A stretch of 64,000 nt of DNA from Ectobius pallidus (taxonomy: Eukaryota; Arthropoda; Insecta; Blattodea; Ectobiidae): NCBI GenBank assembly GCA_964059195.1, contig CAXKWD010000008.1:43701502-43765501 (forward strand), given 5' to 3'. The translations under genes were made by a program, and so were the position numbers. The notes beneath the pieces are model-generated. The model worked only from the letters and a program-made list of their open reading frames with translations. It was not told the DNA's origin and made no database searches. Shown piece by piece: positions 54,985 through 64,000 of this stretch; the first letter of the stretch is position 1, and each line of letters begins with the position of its first letter.

Positions 54985-57300
54985 TATTTAAGAGTTAAAA
55001 TGCAAAATAGGATTTTCAAAGCAAAGTCCTCTATGGAATTGAGGTGTGGGGGGAGGTAATCCTGTAAATATCTAGACATGGCAAGGGCCAGGTTCTGCAA
55101 ACAGGTACCGGGCATCCCCAGATTCTCATCAAATGAGGCAGCAAGATATGAACTAGGTTATCTTAGGTAAGATCTTAATTTTTTTAGATACATCTATGAG
55201 AAAGACAACAATGACATAGTTAAAATATGTTTTCAATTTCTGGTAAAGGACAATAGTAATAGGAACAGAGTTCACGATATTATGAAACTACTGGATGAGA
55301 TAGGACTAAAATGGATTTGGAACTCAGTTCTGAACCACTAGAAAAACATAATAACATTCACCAAGATTATTAGCAGAAGATGCAAGGATATTCAGAGACA
55401 AAGCCACGTAACTATAATGAGGGGAAAAATTCTCTAGTGTTCTATATTAAAATGAAAGAAGTGTGGGGATTGAAAAAGTATGTCTAAAGCTATGTTCACA
55501 CTGAGGAATCTGTTGCAGACACAAATACTCCATACAAATTCCAGATCGATTTCCGTGATTCTTGTATCTGGATACTTATCCTAAGTACATGTTCTTTGCA
55601 CAAATATCCCATGTGAGCGTTCACACTGAGGAATTTGTTGTCAGGCACAAGTATGGCTTTAGATGCAGAACGTTTGCTTTTTTTCTGCTTTAAATGCATT
55701 GATGATTCACCCAGAATAAGTTTGTAACCGACAAACACTCAATTTGCGAAGAAAATTACAATATTATACTGTATTGATGCTGATTAAATCTTCCGAGCTC
55801 TAGGTTCACGTTAGTCGGTAGTAAAAAGCGGGGATTTATATTTATCTGGGCAGTCAGTATTTTTAATTCTGAATTTTACAGTAAGAATGGTTTATTAACC
55901 ATTAATATTTCAGCTATAAAGCTGTATTCGGTCGTATAATTTTTTGTAAATTCAAGTTTTCTTTAGCAGAGCGTGTTCTATGAGCCCGGAGTCTCGGAGT
56001 CAAGCCCACCTGCAGGTGATGCAATGATAGCCGATATCTTTGATCCATTGTAGTCGATAGAGAAAGGGTTTGTTTAACCTTGCAAAATAACTGTATAATC
56101 CATATTAAAATTGTATATTGTAGTGCTCAAACTGTTTATAAGAAGTGCTAAAAGTGCCTACCCTTCATTTACCACATATATGACAGCTTCGTAGAAAATG
56201 TGCTTCAAGGTCTATACAGACAAATTATCTGCCATGAATCCTGCCTAGGCCTAATTGAATTCTCATGCTGTTCTAATATCTCTCCTACTTCATCAGTTTT
56301 CTCAGTAAGTACATGTAGATGTTATCTTGATTATTTCGTATTAAACACAGAATCTCTTCAAGGAAGAAGTGTGCCTATAACTTAGGCCTAAATTAAACTT
56401 TTCTGCAAACAGATTATGAATGTGAGGGCGAATACTTTTACATCGACTTATGTTCTGTTTAGAGCACTCCATAGCAAAATATCGGCGATTTCGTAAAATA
56501 AAAAAGCGTGAATGTAGCAATATATCTCATGGGATTGATCATAACCACAGAGTCAGCTGCCACAAGAAACATGTCTACAGCACATGCTCAAAGAGCATTT
56601 TCGCTGGGATCTGTTCAATGTTTCCGCTTTCGGAGCATAAACAAGAACTTGTGGCGAAACCTTGTTTCTGGAACATTTTATTTGCTGTTTGTGTCTGGGA
56701 ACTAAGAATATGTTCAATAGGTTTATGACTTGTGGCAAATAGGTTGCTATACATGTATCCGAACACATATTCTTGCAACAAATTTCTCAGTGTGAACATA
56801 GCTTAAGGTTGCTCCAAGAAACAAAGAATGGGTCTGGCATGGTGGCAGGTTGGGGTATGGAAACTCAGGGGCATAGGAAGGAATTCTGTAATAAGACAAT
56901 GTCCTCTATGTCTAAATAGAGAAGACGCTGAACACAAAATTTTAAAATGTCTGGAAACTGAAACGATCAGACATAAATGTTCGAATAAAAAATTCCTAGG
57001 AATTAACGTAGATATACGACGAAGAATGTGAAAACTTTCAAGGAAATGGGGAACTTTCAATACATTGTTAAAAGAAAATTGGAAGAACAAATCCTAGAAT
57101 TAGGTGAGCAAGTGTGTTGATCCTTTTGCTTTATACATAAGTAAGGCACATACAGCAAGGCAGTGATGCCATAATTTGTAAGTTCTCAAGCTTTTGTGTT
57201 AATATTAGTTTGTAATGGTAGGAGGTACACCCTATGGTGAAAACCTTTGTAACACCAAGGGTGTAAATATTATGACACGAATAAATTACATTACAATACA
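54985..57300 (+). pseudogene. LINE 3' coding relic with zinc knuckle, interrupted
   Basis: Reading LRVKMQNRIFKAK, then ARARFCKQVPGIPRFSSNEA and ARYELGYL, then NRVHDIMKLLDEIGLKWIWN corresponds to the region after the reverse transcriptase in Jockey/CR1/RTE-type LINEs. After a 1316-bp insertion it resumes in the same frame with LAWWQVGVWKLRGIGRNSVI and the knuckle RQCPLCLNREDAEHKILKCL. A tail near 57280-57300 (ACGAATAAATTACATTAC) may be the 3' end. It is 5'-truncated directly against the BEL relic. Confidence 0.75.
55488..56803. mobile_element. PIF/Harbinger-like element in the LINE, 1316 bp
   Basis: The TIRs are AGCTATGTTCACACTGAGGA at the left and AGCTATGTTCACACTGAGAA at the right, extending to TTGTTGCA. 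The duplication TAA lies at 55485-55487 and 56804-56806. Excision leaves the LINE frame intact across the site. TTCACACTGAGGAAT recurs near 55630 as a subterminal repeat. Frames of 60-90 codons in the right half (56450-56728) have no recognised transposase motif. Confidence 0.85.
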
Positions 57301-58376
57301 TCAACAAGCAACATTCAATCCAACAACATATGACCACGAAACAGTTTTAGATTATTTGTGAAGTGAATCACAATGAGTACTCCTTGCCGAGTGACAATTA
57401 TATTACATAAACTTCAATTCTCAACATACGTCATCATGTATGGCAAGTGATTCAAGCCTATCAATCTTTCACATCACATAACCTCAAAGTAGGTTATTCA
57501 TTCAATACACATTGTCATTATTTCAGTGCAGTGACACTTTATACATTCACAACATTCACAATTGGTGACTTTTATTTATAATTACTTGAGTATTTATCAT
57601 CCTATTTAACAAACAATTACTACAAACACCTACTGCAAGTAATTACTGCAAGTTAAATCCAGAAACTCCTCAACAGTTCTACAAAAAGAAGAAATATGTA
57701 GTGCAGTGCAGTTCATTCATCCAGAATTTGTATCATATTTTTATTTTTTCTTAAGTGTTAATTTTAAGTCCTTTTCATGTATTTCGATTCATTTAAACAG
57801 GCTGCAAGCCATAAGAATTAATAAACAGTGTTAAAATTGATTTATTGATTTTTTTCTTTATTTTATTAACCTGAAAGGGTTTGCACGATTTAATTGGATT
57901 CAAGTCCACTAATCACCAGAGGGTGCAAACATTTTCAACACTTTTTAAATAAAGAGTCATTATTAGGGTCATGATATCCTGTTTTTGTTGCGATAGTTGC
58001 TTTACCTGTGCAACTGCCATAGATTCAATGCATACGTGACGAAGTTGGTTGCATTGGTTGTAGTTACTGTAATGTAATTTCTATGTGATTCATTAAAAAG
58101 GTAATTTGACTGTAATGTTTGGTATCTTAAAATGAAAAATAAATAAATAATTAGCCTACCTGCATTTAATTTTTTGGGATCCCCCTAGGAAAAATTTCCA
58201 ACTTCAGCACTGTTTTATACTGTATCTGACACTTAAAGGTAAGTGAAACAGTAAAACAGTGTAAGGTCACAGATAGGACAAGTGACTGTCACCCTTTGAG
58301 AGGTTTTTTGTGTTTGTATATGACACCATAGATATGACGATGTAACATTATTAAAAGTAGGCTACATATGACAGAG

Positions 58377-58378
<2 letters not shown>
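57301..58378. other. No feature recognised
   Basis: An AT-rich stretch of about 1.1 kb with no supported gene. GGGTTTGCACGA at 57880 and GAGGGTGCAAAC at 57920 form a weak mirror that may be a repeat end. Confidence 0.4.

Positions 58379-58381
<3 letters not shown>

Positions 58382-58414
<33 letters not shown>
58382..58414. repeat. Poly(A) tract, 33 bases
   Basis: An uninterrupted A run. It could be the tail of a retroposed sequence read on the plus strand, but no LINE or SINE body was recognised directly upstream. Confidence 0.95.
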
Positions 58415-58418
<4 letters not shown>

Positions 58419-58505
58419 GTGACATATAAAGGGGTCTTTTATTAATAATGACCTGGAAAATAGAGCATTTAGCTCCTGGCTCTTTCTGCTTATGTCAGTC
58501 AAGAT

Positions 58506-59580
58506 TAAGGTTACCAGTATTTAGCAGGACATGTCTGTATATTTTAAGGATGTCCTGGCATCTGTATTTAATTTTCAAAACCTGCAATATGTTCGTATTT
58601 TAGTATAAACATTTCTTTTAATAACGGATAAGGATACTTTTGTTTCCATATTTTGCCAAAAGATGTCTCTGAGTATCGTGTCACAAATTTTTACTAAAAT
58701 CATAATCTCTTTGCACACTTGTGCACATATCACTTTTATTATTACCCTTAATAATCTCTTTGGAGGAAATTTCGAATTTAGATTCTGCTGTTGGAAGAAG
58801 GCCTAATGACTAGACCAGTGATTCCCAAAGTGGGGTCCGCGATGGTGTTTCAGGGGGTCCGCAGGCGGTTTAAGAAGAAATAGGATATCCCGTAATTTTC
58901 TCAAATTACATATCTTCTAAACCAGCTTCACTGTTCACATTAAGGAGTAAACTCTGTTTGTTACCATTGATAGTATTATTTTGTCTATTGAATTTAATAC
59001 ATTTCAATCAAAGTATTTATTTAGATTTTTTCCTTCCAAACCCAGAGGGGGTCCGCGAAATTTTAATTTTTTTCAAGGGGTCCGCGGACTGAAAAGTTTG
59101 GGAACCACTGGACTAGACTGTTACGGAATATTAAGTACCGTATTATGCTTTGACTTTTATTTTATAGATCCAATTCATAAGTCTATATGGGGAAAAGTTT
59201 ACAGCTGAGTTGGAGATGAGATACAGATGCTCAAAAAAGAGCCGTTCTGATGAGGAAGCTGAGTATTTATATTTTGTAAAGCCGGAACATAGGTCTCTGT
59301 TGCTAACCGTGAAGCACTTGATATCTGTGAAGTTCAACTTGAAAGAATTAACATGTTCTCAATTTTATGATTATCTTATAACCAACAGGTCATCAGATAA
59401 ATGTGGATACCTTGCAGTGGATAAGAATGTACATACAGGCTCAGGTGCATTGAATTAAAATCTCAGATAAATGCAGAGCACAAAAACAAAGTCGTTCAAT
59501 AATTTTAATGTGTCCTGCACTTGTCTTGTCTTTTTAGTCTCAAATGTCCTCCTTTCCATCCCAACCATCTGACAGCCCTA
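58506..59580. mobile_element. hAT-type element with nested MITE, 1075 bp
   Basis: The 8-bp duplication GTCAAGAT lies at 58498-58505 and 59581-59588. The ends are imperfect inverted repeats, TAAGGTTACCAG and, from the right, TAGGGCTGTCAG, each followed by AGGACAT. This is the end type of the 38848-40216 hAT element. An 82-codon plus-strand frame (59210-59458, EAEYLYFVKPEHRSLLLTVK onward) may be a transposase remnant, but I recognise no hAT motif in it. Confidence 0.75.
58816..59110. mobile_element. hAT-type MITE, 295 bp, nested
   Basis: The ends CAGTGATTCCCAAAGTGGGG and, reverse complemented, CAGTGGTTCCCAAACTTTTC carry the 8-bp duplication GACTAGAC (58808-58815 and 59111-59118). GGGGTCCGCG phrases occur near both ends. 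It is related in end type to 25975-26427 and lies inside the 58506-59580 element. Confidence 0.94.
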
Positions 59581-59588
59581 GTCAAGAT

Positions 59589-60292
59589 GGCACTTCTATC
59601 TTGAGTTAAATGTTTATCCATCCATTTGTGATGGGATAGTTTATCTATCAAATCACAAATGTGTCCTATGGCTAATGATATCATAATAATTTAGAAATAC
59701 TTTTCAAGGAATTTCCAGTTATCCAGAAAATAAATATTTGTCCAATGATACAGAAACTGACCCTAAAGGTATTTTATGAAAGTACTACAAACTGTTATTA
59801 CTTATTGTTGTATTTATAAAGGATACTCAGAACCATAATGATGTATGTTTCCAAAATAAATTGTCCTTGTGATGATCCATGGATATAAGCCACTCCACCA
59901 GAAGAAGTTTTGTGGACGAATGGAGGAGTTCTAATATGGTTCCACATCTGGCCAGAAGTCATTGCAAAGCAGAAAAACTGTGAATATTAAAAACACTTAT
60001 ATAAGTAAAACTAATTTTATTAATTACAATAAAATCTGTTAAGTATATGATGGTATTTTCCTTACATTAAACAATATGATTGAGCCAAGGACTACTGAAT
60101 AGTTTGCTGATACAAGTATGCGACAGTCCATGGGACCATGGCTTGGGAAAAGGGGTATCTTGATAGCTCTCATATTGGACAGCCAAAAAACATGTAGGTC
60201 TAGATGTCCAAATTTCCAGCTTTTAGGTTATAGCAGCAAATGCTGCCTACAAGCATACTTAACTCTTCAGTGACAACCTCCATAAGTGATAA
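59589..60292. other. No feature recognised
   Basis: No supported gene, repeat end or RNA gene. Confidence 0.45.
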
Positions 60293-61088
60293 GTACTACC
60301 CGCACGCGATTTCTTGAGCGCTCGGCTCCCTAGTCCTTATTTGGTAGGTTTCGTTCAACTTCGTAGGTTAAGCTGACAACATTGAAACACGAAGTACGCT
60401 ATACACCCTGCCATCTAGTGGCTTCAATACTAAGCTTTCATTCTGTCTCAGGATTCTTATTTATTTATTGACATTATCTTTTCTGACGCATCGAGTTATG
60501 GGGAAAAATACAATCTTTCAAACTGCTGATTTCACAAACACTTCATTGTACATCCAACACTTGCCTAACCTCTTTAAGAATTACGTATGTGCTAATTTCT
60601 GACGATCCCATGAACTCTGATGTCAATTTCATGGACTGAAAGTTGAGCGAACTTTTCACAATTTGTATTAAATACGTTTAAAATTAGGCCTATAGCTTTC
60701 TCCACTTTTAGATGCCTTACCTCTCTTACGTTTTAAAACACGAAATGGTGAAGCATGTTCTGCTAAGACTCTTCTTTATGCTTAAAATTAGTCCCAGTGT
60801 AAAAATATTGAGCCTATATTATGCTTAATATTCTTATTTGATAACCAAAGGCTTATGACGTGTAATTAATTGTTACGCAATACCATCACCACGTTATATT
60901 ATTGGACTGCATTAAAATCGTTGTATATTAAAGTCACTACATAAAATACCATACGCACGATTCTGCTGAAACGTTATTTCTTTGGTTGACAACACTGCAG
61001 AAAGACTGGCGGAATAACTATGTTTTGTTCCCCCCGACCCTCACTTCCCCATAAATCCAGCGCTCAAGAAGTGGCGCGCGGGTAGTAC
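60293..61088. mobile_element. TIR element, ~796 bp, family unassigned
   Basis: The left end GTACTACCCGCACGCGATTT with TTGAGCGCT is mirrored at the right, where the reverse complement reads GTACTACCCGCGCGCCACTT with TTGAGCGCT. The TIRs are about 30 bp and GC-rich against an AT-rich interior. No matching target duplication could be found beside the ends, and no transposase frame is present. Confidence 0.65.
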
Positions 61089-61239
61089 CTCATATTCCTC
61101 ACTTGCCCCGACCTCCATACTGCATGTGTAAACTGTTAATGCCCTTGCATGTACAAGCTATTGGGATGAAAGTTCCTTGCAAGCCAAGATGAAATACCAG
61201 CTTTCACAACATCTTAAAAAAATTATTAAGTGCCATTAT

Positions 61240-61810
61240 ATATGCTTTATCGGATTTTAATGAAACTTGGTATACGCGTTTATAATGTCCATGGGAAGAA
61301 GCCTATTGATATTGGACCAAATCGGTTGACCAGTACCGGAGTAAAACCCAATTTAGTGTCTATTTTAAAGGCGCCATAACTCAAATATGCTTGATCGGAT
61401 ATTTATGAAACTTTGTGTATGCATTTATAATGTCCATGGGAAGAGGTCTGTTGATATTGGACCAAATCGGTTGGCCCGTACTGGAATAATGTCCAATTTA
61501 GTGCCTTTTTATGGTATTATATAACAAAAAGCGTGATAACTCAAATACGCTTATCGGATTTTCATGAAACTTGGTATACGCATTTATAATGTCCATGGGA
61601 AGACGTCTGTTGATATTGGAGCAAATCGGTTGGCCGGTACCGGAATAATGCCCAATGTAGTGCCTTTTTTATGGTATTATATAACAAAAGGCACGATAAC
61701 TCAAATACGCTTTATCCGATTTTAATGAAACTTCGTATACGCATTTATAACATCCATGCCAAAAAGCCTATTTATTTTGTTGAACCAAATTGGTTGATCT
61801 GTACCAGAGT
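61240..61810 (+). repeat. Tandem repeat, unit ~160 bp, four copies
   Basis: Copies begin near 61256, 61397, 61556 and 61718. Each contains ATGAAACTTNGTATACGC, TTTATAATGTCCATGGGAAG, TATTGATATTGGACCAAATC and GGTTGNCCNGTACCGGA-like phrases, joined by ACTCAAATACGCTT. Spacings are about 141, 159 and 162 bp, the first being shorter because the linker is deleted. The same unit occurs once, inverted, at 49392-49560. Confidence 0.92.
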
Positions 61811-62110
61811 AACAACTAATTAAAAGTCACATGTCATGTCAATACTACAATGCCGCATTTTTAATCATTGAGGGCTTTGTCTGCAATGCAGTCAGATGTT
61901 TGTTTACTTCGTTGATCTAGTTGAAATTGAGTACTACATGAATACTGTTTTATAGAGAAGATACATTACTGTGAACTAATTAGCGGAGTTATGTGCTACT
62001 GAATTTTGTGAAATGTTGACATATTTTAAGAATTTCAAGTTGCAATACGTTTAGATTTGATAAATAACACTATTCCTTCACATATACTTATCACACTAGA
62101 CAGACAAATT

Positions 62111-62190
62111 GACTGAGTTGGCCGAATGGTAATGTCTTGGACTCGTATTTTGGAGGTCCCTGGATCAAATCACGGAACCGGCTGATTTGA
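62111..62190 (+). mobile_element. Short tRNA-like SINE head
   Basis: GAGTTGGCCGAATGGTAATG resembles an A box and GGATCAAATCAC a B box. The segment ends ACCGGCTGATTTGACATGG and is followed by a T-rich tail. A functional tRNA is unlikely because the stems are poor. Confidence 0.5.
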
Positions 62191-62433
62191 CATGGATTTT
62201 TTAATTTAATTTTTTATTTTTACGTGAGTGCGCAGTTGTCAACATATCACAAATCTGTAGTTCTGCTGACGCTGGTCGATTTTAATCTGATTAAAATACC
62301 TTATTTTCAGCATATCATAAATGCAATTATAATTGATTCAACAAAAGCATTCTGGCACTTTGCTATATCAGTTTACCTGATTTTATTTTATTTTCATTTG
62401 TAATATTATTACTAATTGTAATAACAGAAAAAG

Positions 62434-62730
62434 ACTGCTGGCATGGTCTTGTGGTTAGTGTCGCTGACTACAGATCTATTGGCCCGGGTTTGATCCCCGG
62501 TACCTCCTCGGATTTTTCTGAGGTAAGGAGGTCTGGCAGGGGTGCACTCAGCCTCATGATTCAAATGAGGAGCTAATTGATAGAGAAGTAGCGGCTCTGG
62601 TCATGAAAATTACCATTAACGGCCGTGGATGTCGGCATGCTGACCACAAGCCCCCAAATCCTGCCGTCTACCACAGGCAGCGGTCGGGTGGTAGGCCAAG
62701 TCCCTCCAGAGATGTAGTGTCACGGAGTTA
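62434..62730 (+). mobile_element. tRNA-derived SINE
   Basis: It begins CTGGCATGGTCTTGTGGTTA (A-box part) with GGGTTTGATCCCCGG (B-box part), then a body with GAGGAGCTAATTGATAGAGA and TGCTGACCACAAGCCCC. A near-perfect 16-bp duplication, GTAATAACAGAAAAAG and GTAATAATAGAAAAAG, bounds it (62418-62433 and 62731-62746), as expected for LINE-mobilised SINEs. Confidence 0.93.
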
Positions 62731-62746
62731 GTAATAATAGAAAAAG

Positions 62747-63290
62747 TGCAATTTCATTTTTCCAAATAGTCACCTGTATAATAATTTAAATTTTAAGACT
62801 AATAAACTCACAAACATTATCTTTGTAGCTGAAGACCTCTGCTTTCGTTGAATCTAAGAAAGAACTACATTCACAGTTCAGTCAAATTAGACCAAAAAAG
62901 TTGGATTTGCTGCACTAAATCATGTAGTTCCAAAAGATTCAGGAATGTGTAGGGGGAGGTCCCATGAACAACGCCTAATAAAGTCCCACATATTTCAGGT
63001 GCCACGAGGGGTGGGGGAGGCTTAAAGGTCCCTTTTTTAAGTTTTTGGAGCATATCTCGAAAACGGTGCGTTACAAAAAAAATATTATACTTTCAGAAAT
63101 TAAAGCTTATTAAATTCACTATAAAATGGTGTATTCAAATTTATCTCTATGTGTTGCCATTTTCAAAAAATGAGCCAGCAAAAATGGAAAATTTGCAGAT
63201 AATTTGTAGCGCCTCACGTTTTTTGCCAAACTTACCCTACCAACTCTTTTACCTTCCACTTTACAGGAAACTCATGAGAAAAGATGTTTC
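62747..63290. other. No gene recognised
   Basis: It contains GAGCATATCTCGAAAACGG at 63049, a phrase akin to those in the arrays at 8958 and 61240, but no gene. Confidence 0.45.
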
Positions 63291-63304
63291 TTCTTAATCA
63301 GGCA

Positions 63305-64000
63305 CTACAACTCTCCACTGAAAGTTTTGGCCTTTTCAACCACCTTCTTCCATCCTGTTCGGTTTTCAATTATCCTACTCCAGCTGTTCACCTTCATCAT
63401 TTTCAAGTCAATTATCACATCGTCCTCCCATCTAGTTTTTGGTCTGCCCAACCTTCTATTGGCAATTGGTTTCCACTTGTATATCCTTTTGACCAATCTG
63501 TGCTCCAGCATTCTAGCTATATGACCAAACCACCCTAATTTTAATGATCTTATATGATATATTATATTCCTATTATTTGTATGCTTATTTAATTCACTGT
63601 TATTTTTAATTCTCCAATTACCATCTCTTTTCCTAGTTGGTTCAAAGATTTTCCTTATTATTGCCCTTTTAAATATTAAAGTCTTTGTTTGATAGAGCTT
63701 TCAAGAACCCGTTTCACTAGCGTAGGTTACTACCGGTCTTATTGTTGTGCAGTATAATTTGAGTTTGCCTTGTTTTGATATCAATTTACTCTTGAATCTG
63801 CATATTTGCATAGTATGCTCTATTTCCTAGGATAATAATTCTTTCCTTAATTTCTTCTTCTATTATTGTTCTTATTTACTGTTGACCCAACATATTTAAA
63901 ATTTGGTACTTGTTGTAATTTGATGCTGTCAATATTTAAATCTTCCAACATTCCACTCCTTGTGCTGCATTTTAAGTATTTTCTTTTTCGTTAATTAGCA
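63305..64000 (-). pseudogene. LINE reverse transcriptase C-terminal half, runs off the window
   Basis: On the minus strand from 64000 the shifted frames read CSTRSGMLEDLNIDSIKLQQ, then VPNFKYVGSTVNKNN, AYYANMQI and KLKLYCTTIRPVVTY. The last frame then gives FKRAIIRKIFEPTRKRDGNW, SLKLGWFGHIARMLEHRLVK, LGRPKTRWEDDVI and WKKVVEKAKTFSGEL, stopping at 63305. This YVGS / IRPVVTY / WFGHI-RM / GRPK-RWED / A---R--W series is typical of the end of RTE-like endonuclease-reverse transcriptases. The catalytic part lies beyond the right edge. Confidence 0.88.

Noticed and set aside
56450..56728. 92-codon plus-strand frame inside the PIF-like element
   Set aside because: No Harbinger DDE or Myb-like motif; overlapping frames on both strands are equally long.

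Overview
The window looks like intergenic DNA from a large, AT-rich, repeat-laden animal genome. The likeliest source is an arthropod, probably an insect: BEL/Pao gag, Penelope-like GIY-YIG fragments, RTE, R1-like and PHD-type LINEs, many hAT and PIF/Harbinger derivatives, and tRNA-derived SINEs occur together. I could not identify the species. No complete host gene is visible. The only host-gene candidates are one putative exon for a membrane-protein segment (43731-43920, minus) and one open stretch beside a transposon end (25280-25555, minus). Nothing bacterial, plasmid-like or CRISPR-like is present. All coordinates and alignments were made by eye.

Layout. 1-5318: a degenerate satellite of alternating 11/12-bp units with a higher-order period near 2.55 kb. 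It ends in a foldback of its own sequence (5226-5407). 5413-25201: a large decayed non-coding repeat complex made of recurring modules and a pair of 1.15-kb inverted arms (5418-6576 and 11970-13121). Its right end at 25201 carries the same terminus as a complete 480-bp element at 42867-43346, which has a 6-bp target duplication (CCAATC) and begins AGTAGTGTGG. These are Maverick/Polinton-like end features. The complex contains an R1-like LINE relic split by a 2.7-kb hAT element (8466-11208), and a 10-kb gag-pol-less LTR element (13122-23172) inserted in the right arm. The unoccupied target survives in the left arm. That LTR element holds a LINE, and the LINE holds a PIF/Harbinger MITE, so insertion order can be read directly.

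25.2-41 kb: hAT MITE (25975), SINE (27030), RTE and Tc1/IS630-like relics (28.2-28.9 kb), a TIR element (29471-32887) enclosing a palindromic Penelope-like relic and a second nested element, a THAP-domain relic (35.3 kb), an inverted repeat with hammerhead-ribozyme motifs (36.8-37.25 kb), and a hAT element inside another hAT element (38571-40912). 41-49 kb: a PIF-like element enclosing a hAT element, the 480-bp Polinton-ended element, the putative exon, a diverged LTR-like direct pair, a SINE, and RTE, Penelope and LINE fragments. 49.8-57.3 kb: two BEL/Pao gag relics. The second runs through zinc knuckles and protease, is split in frame by a 655-bp element, and is followed by a LINE split in frame by a 1316-bp element. 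58.5-64 kb: hAT element with nested MITE, another TIR element, a ~160-bp tandem repeat, SINEs, and a LINE relic running off the right edge.

There is no gene network here. The value of the window is its insertion chronology: about a dozen insertions have readable TSDs, and several restore a reading frame or a known empty site when removed. It also holds a possible undescribed family of non-coding elements with Polinton-like ends.
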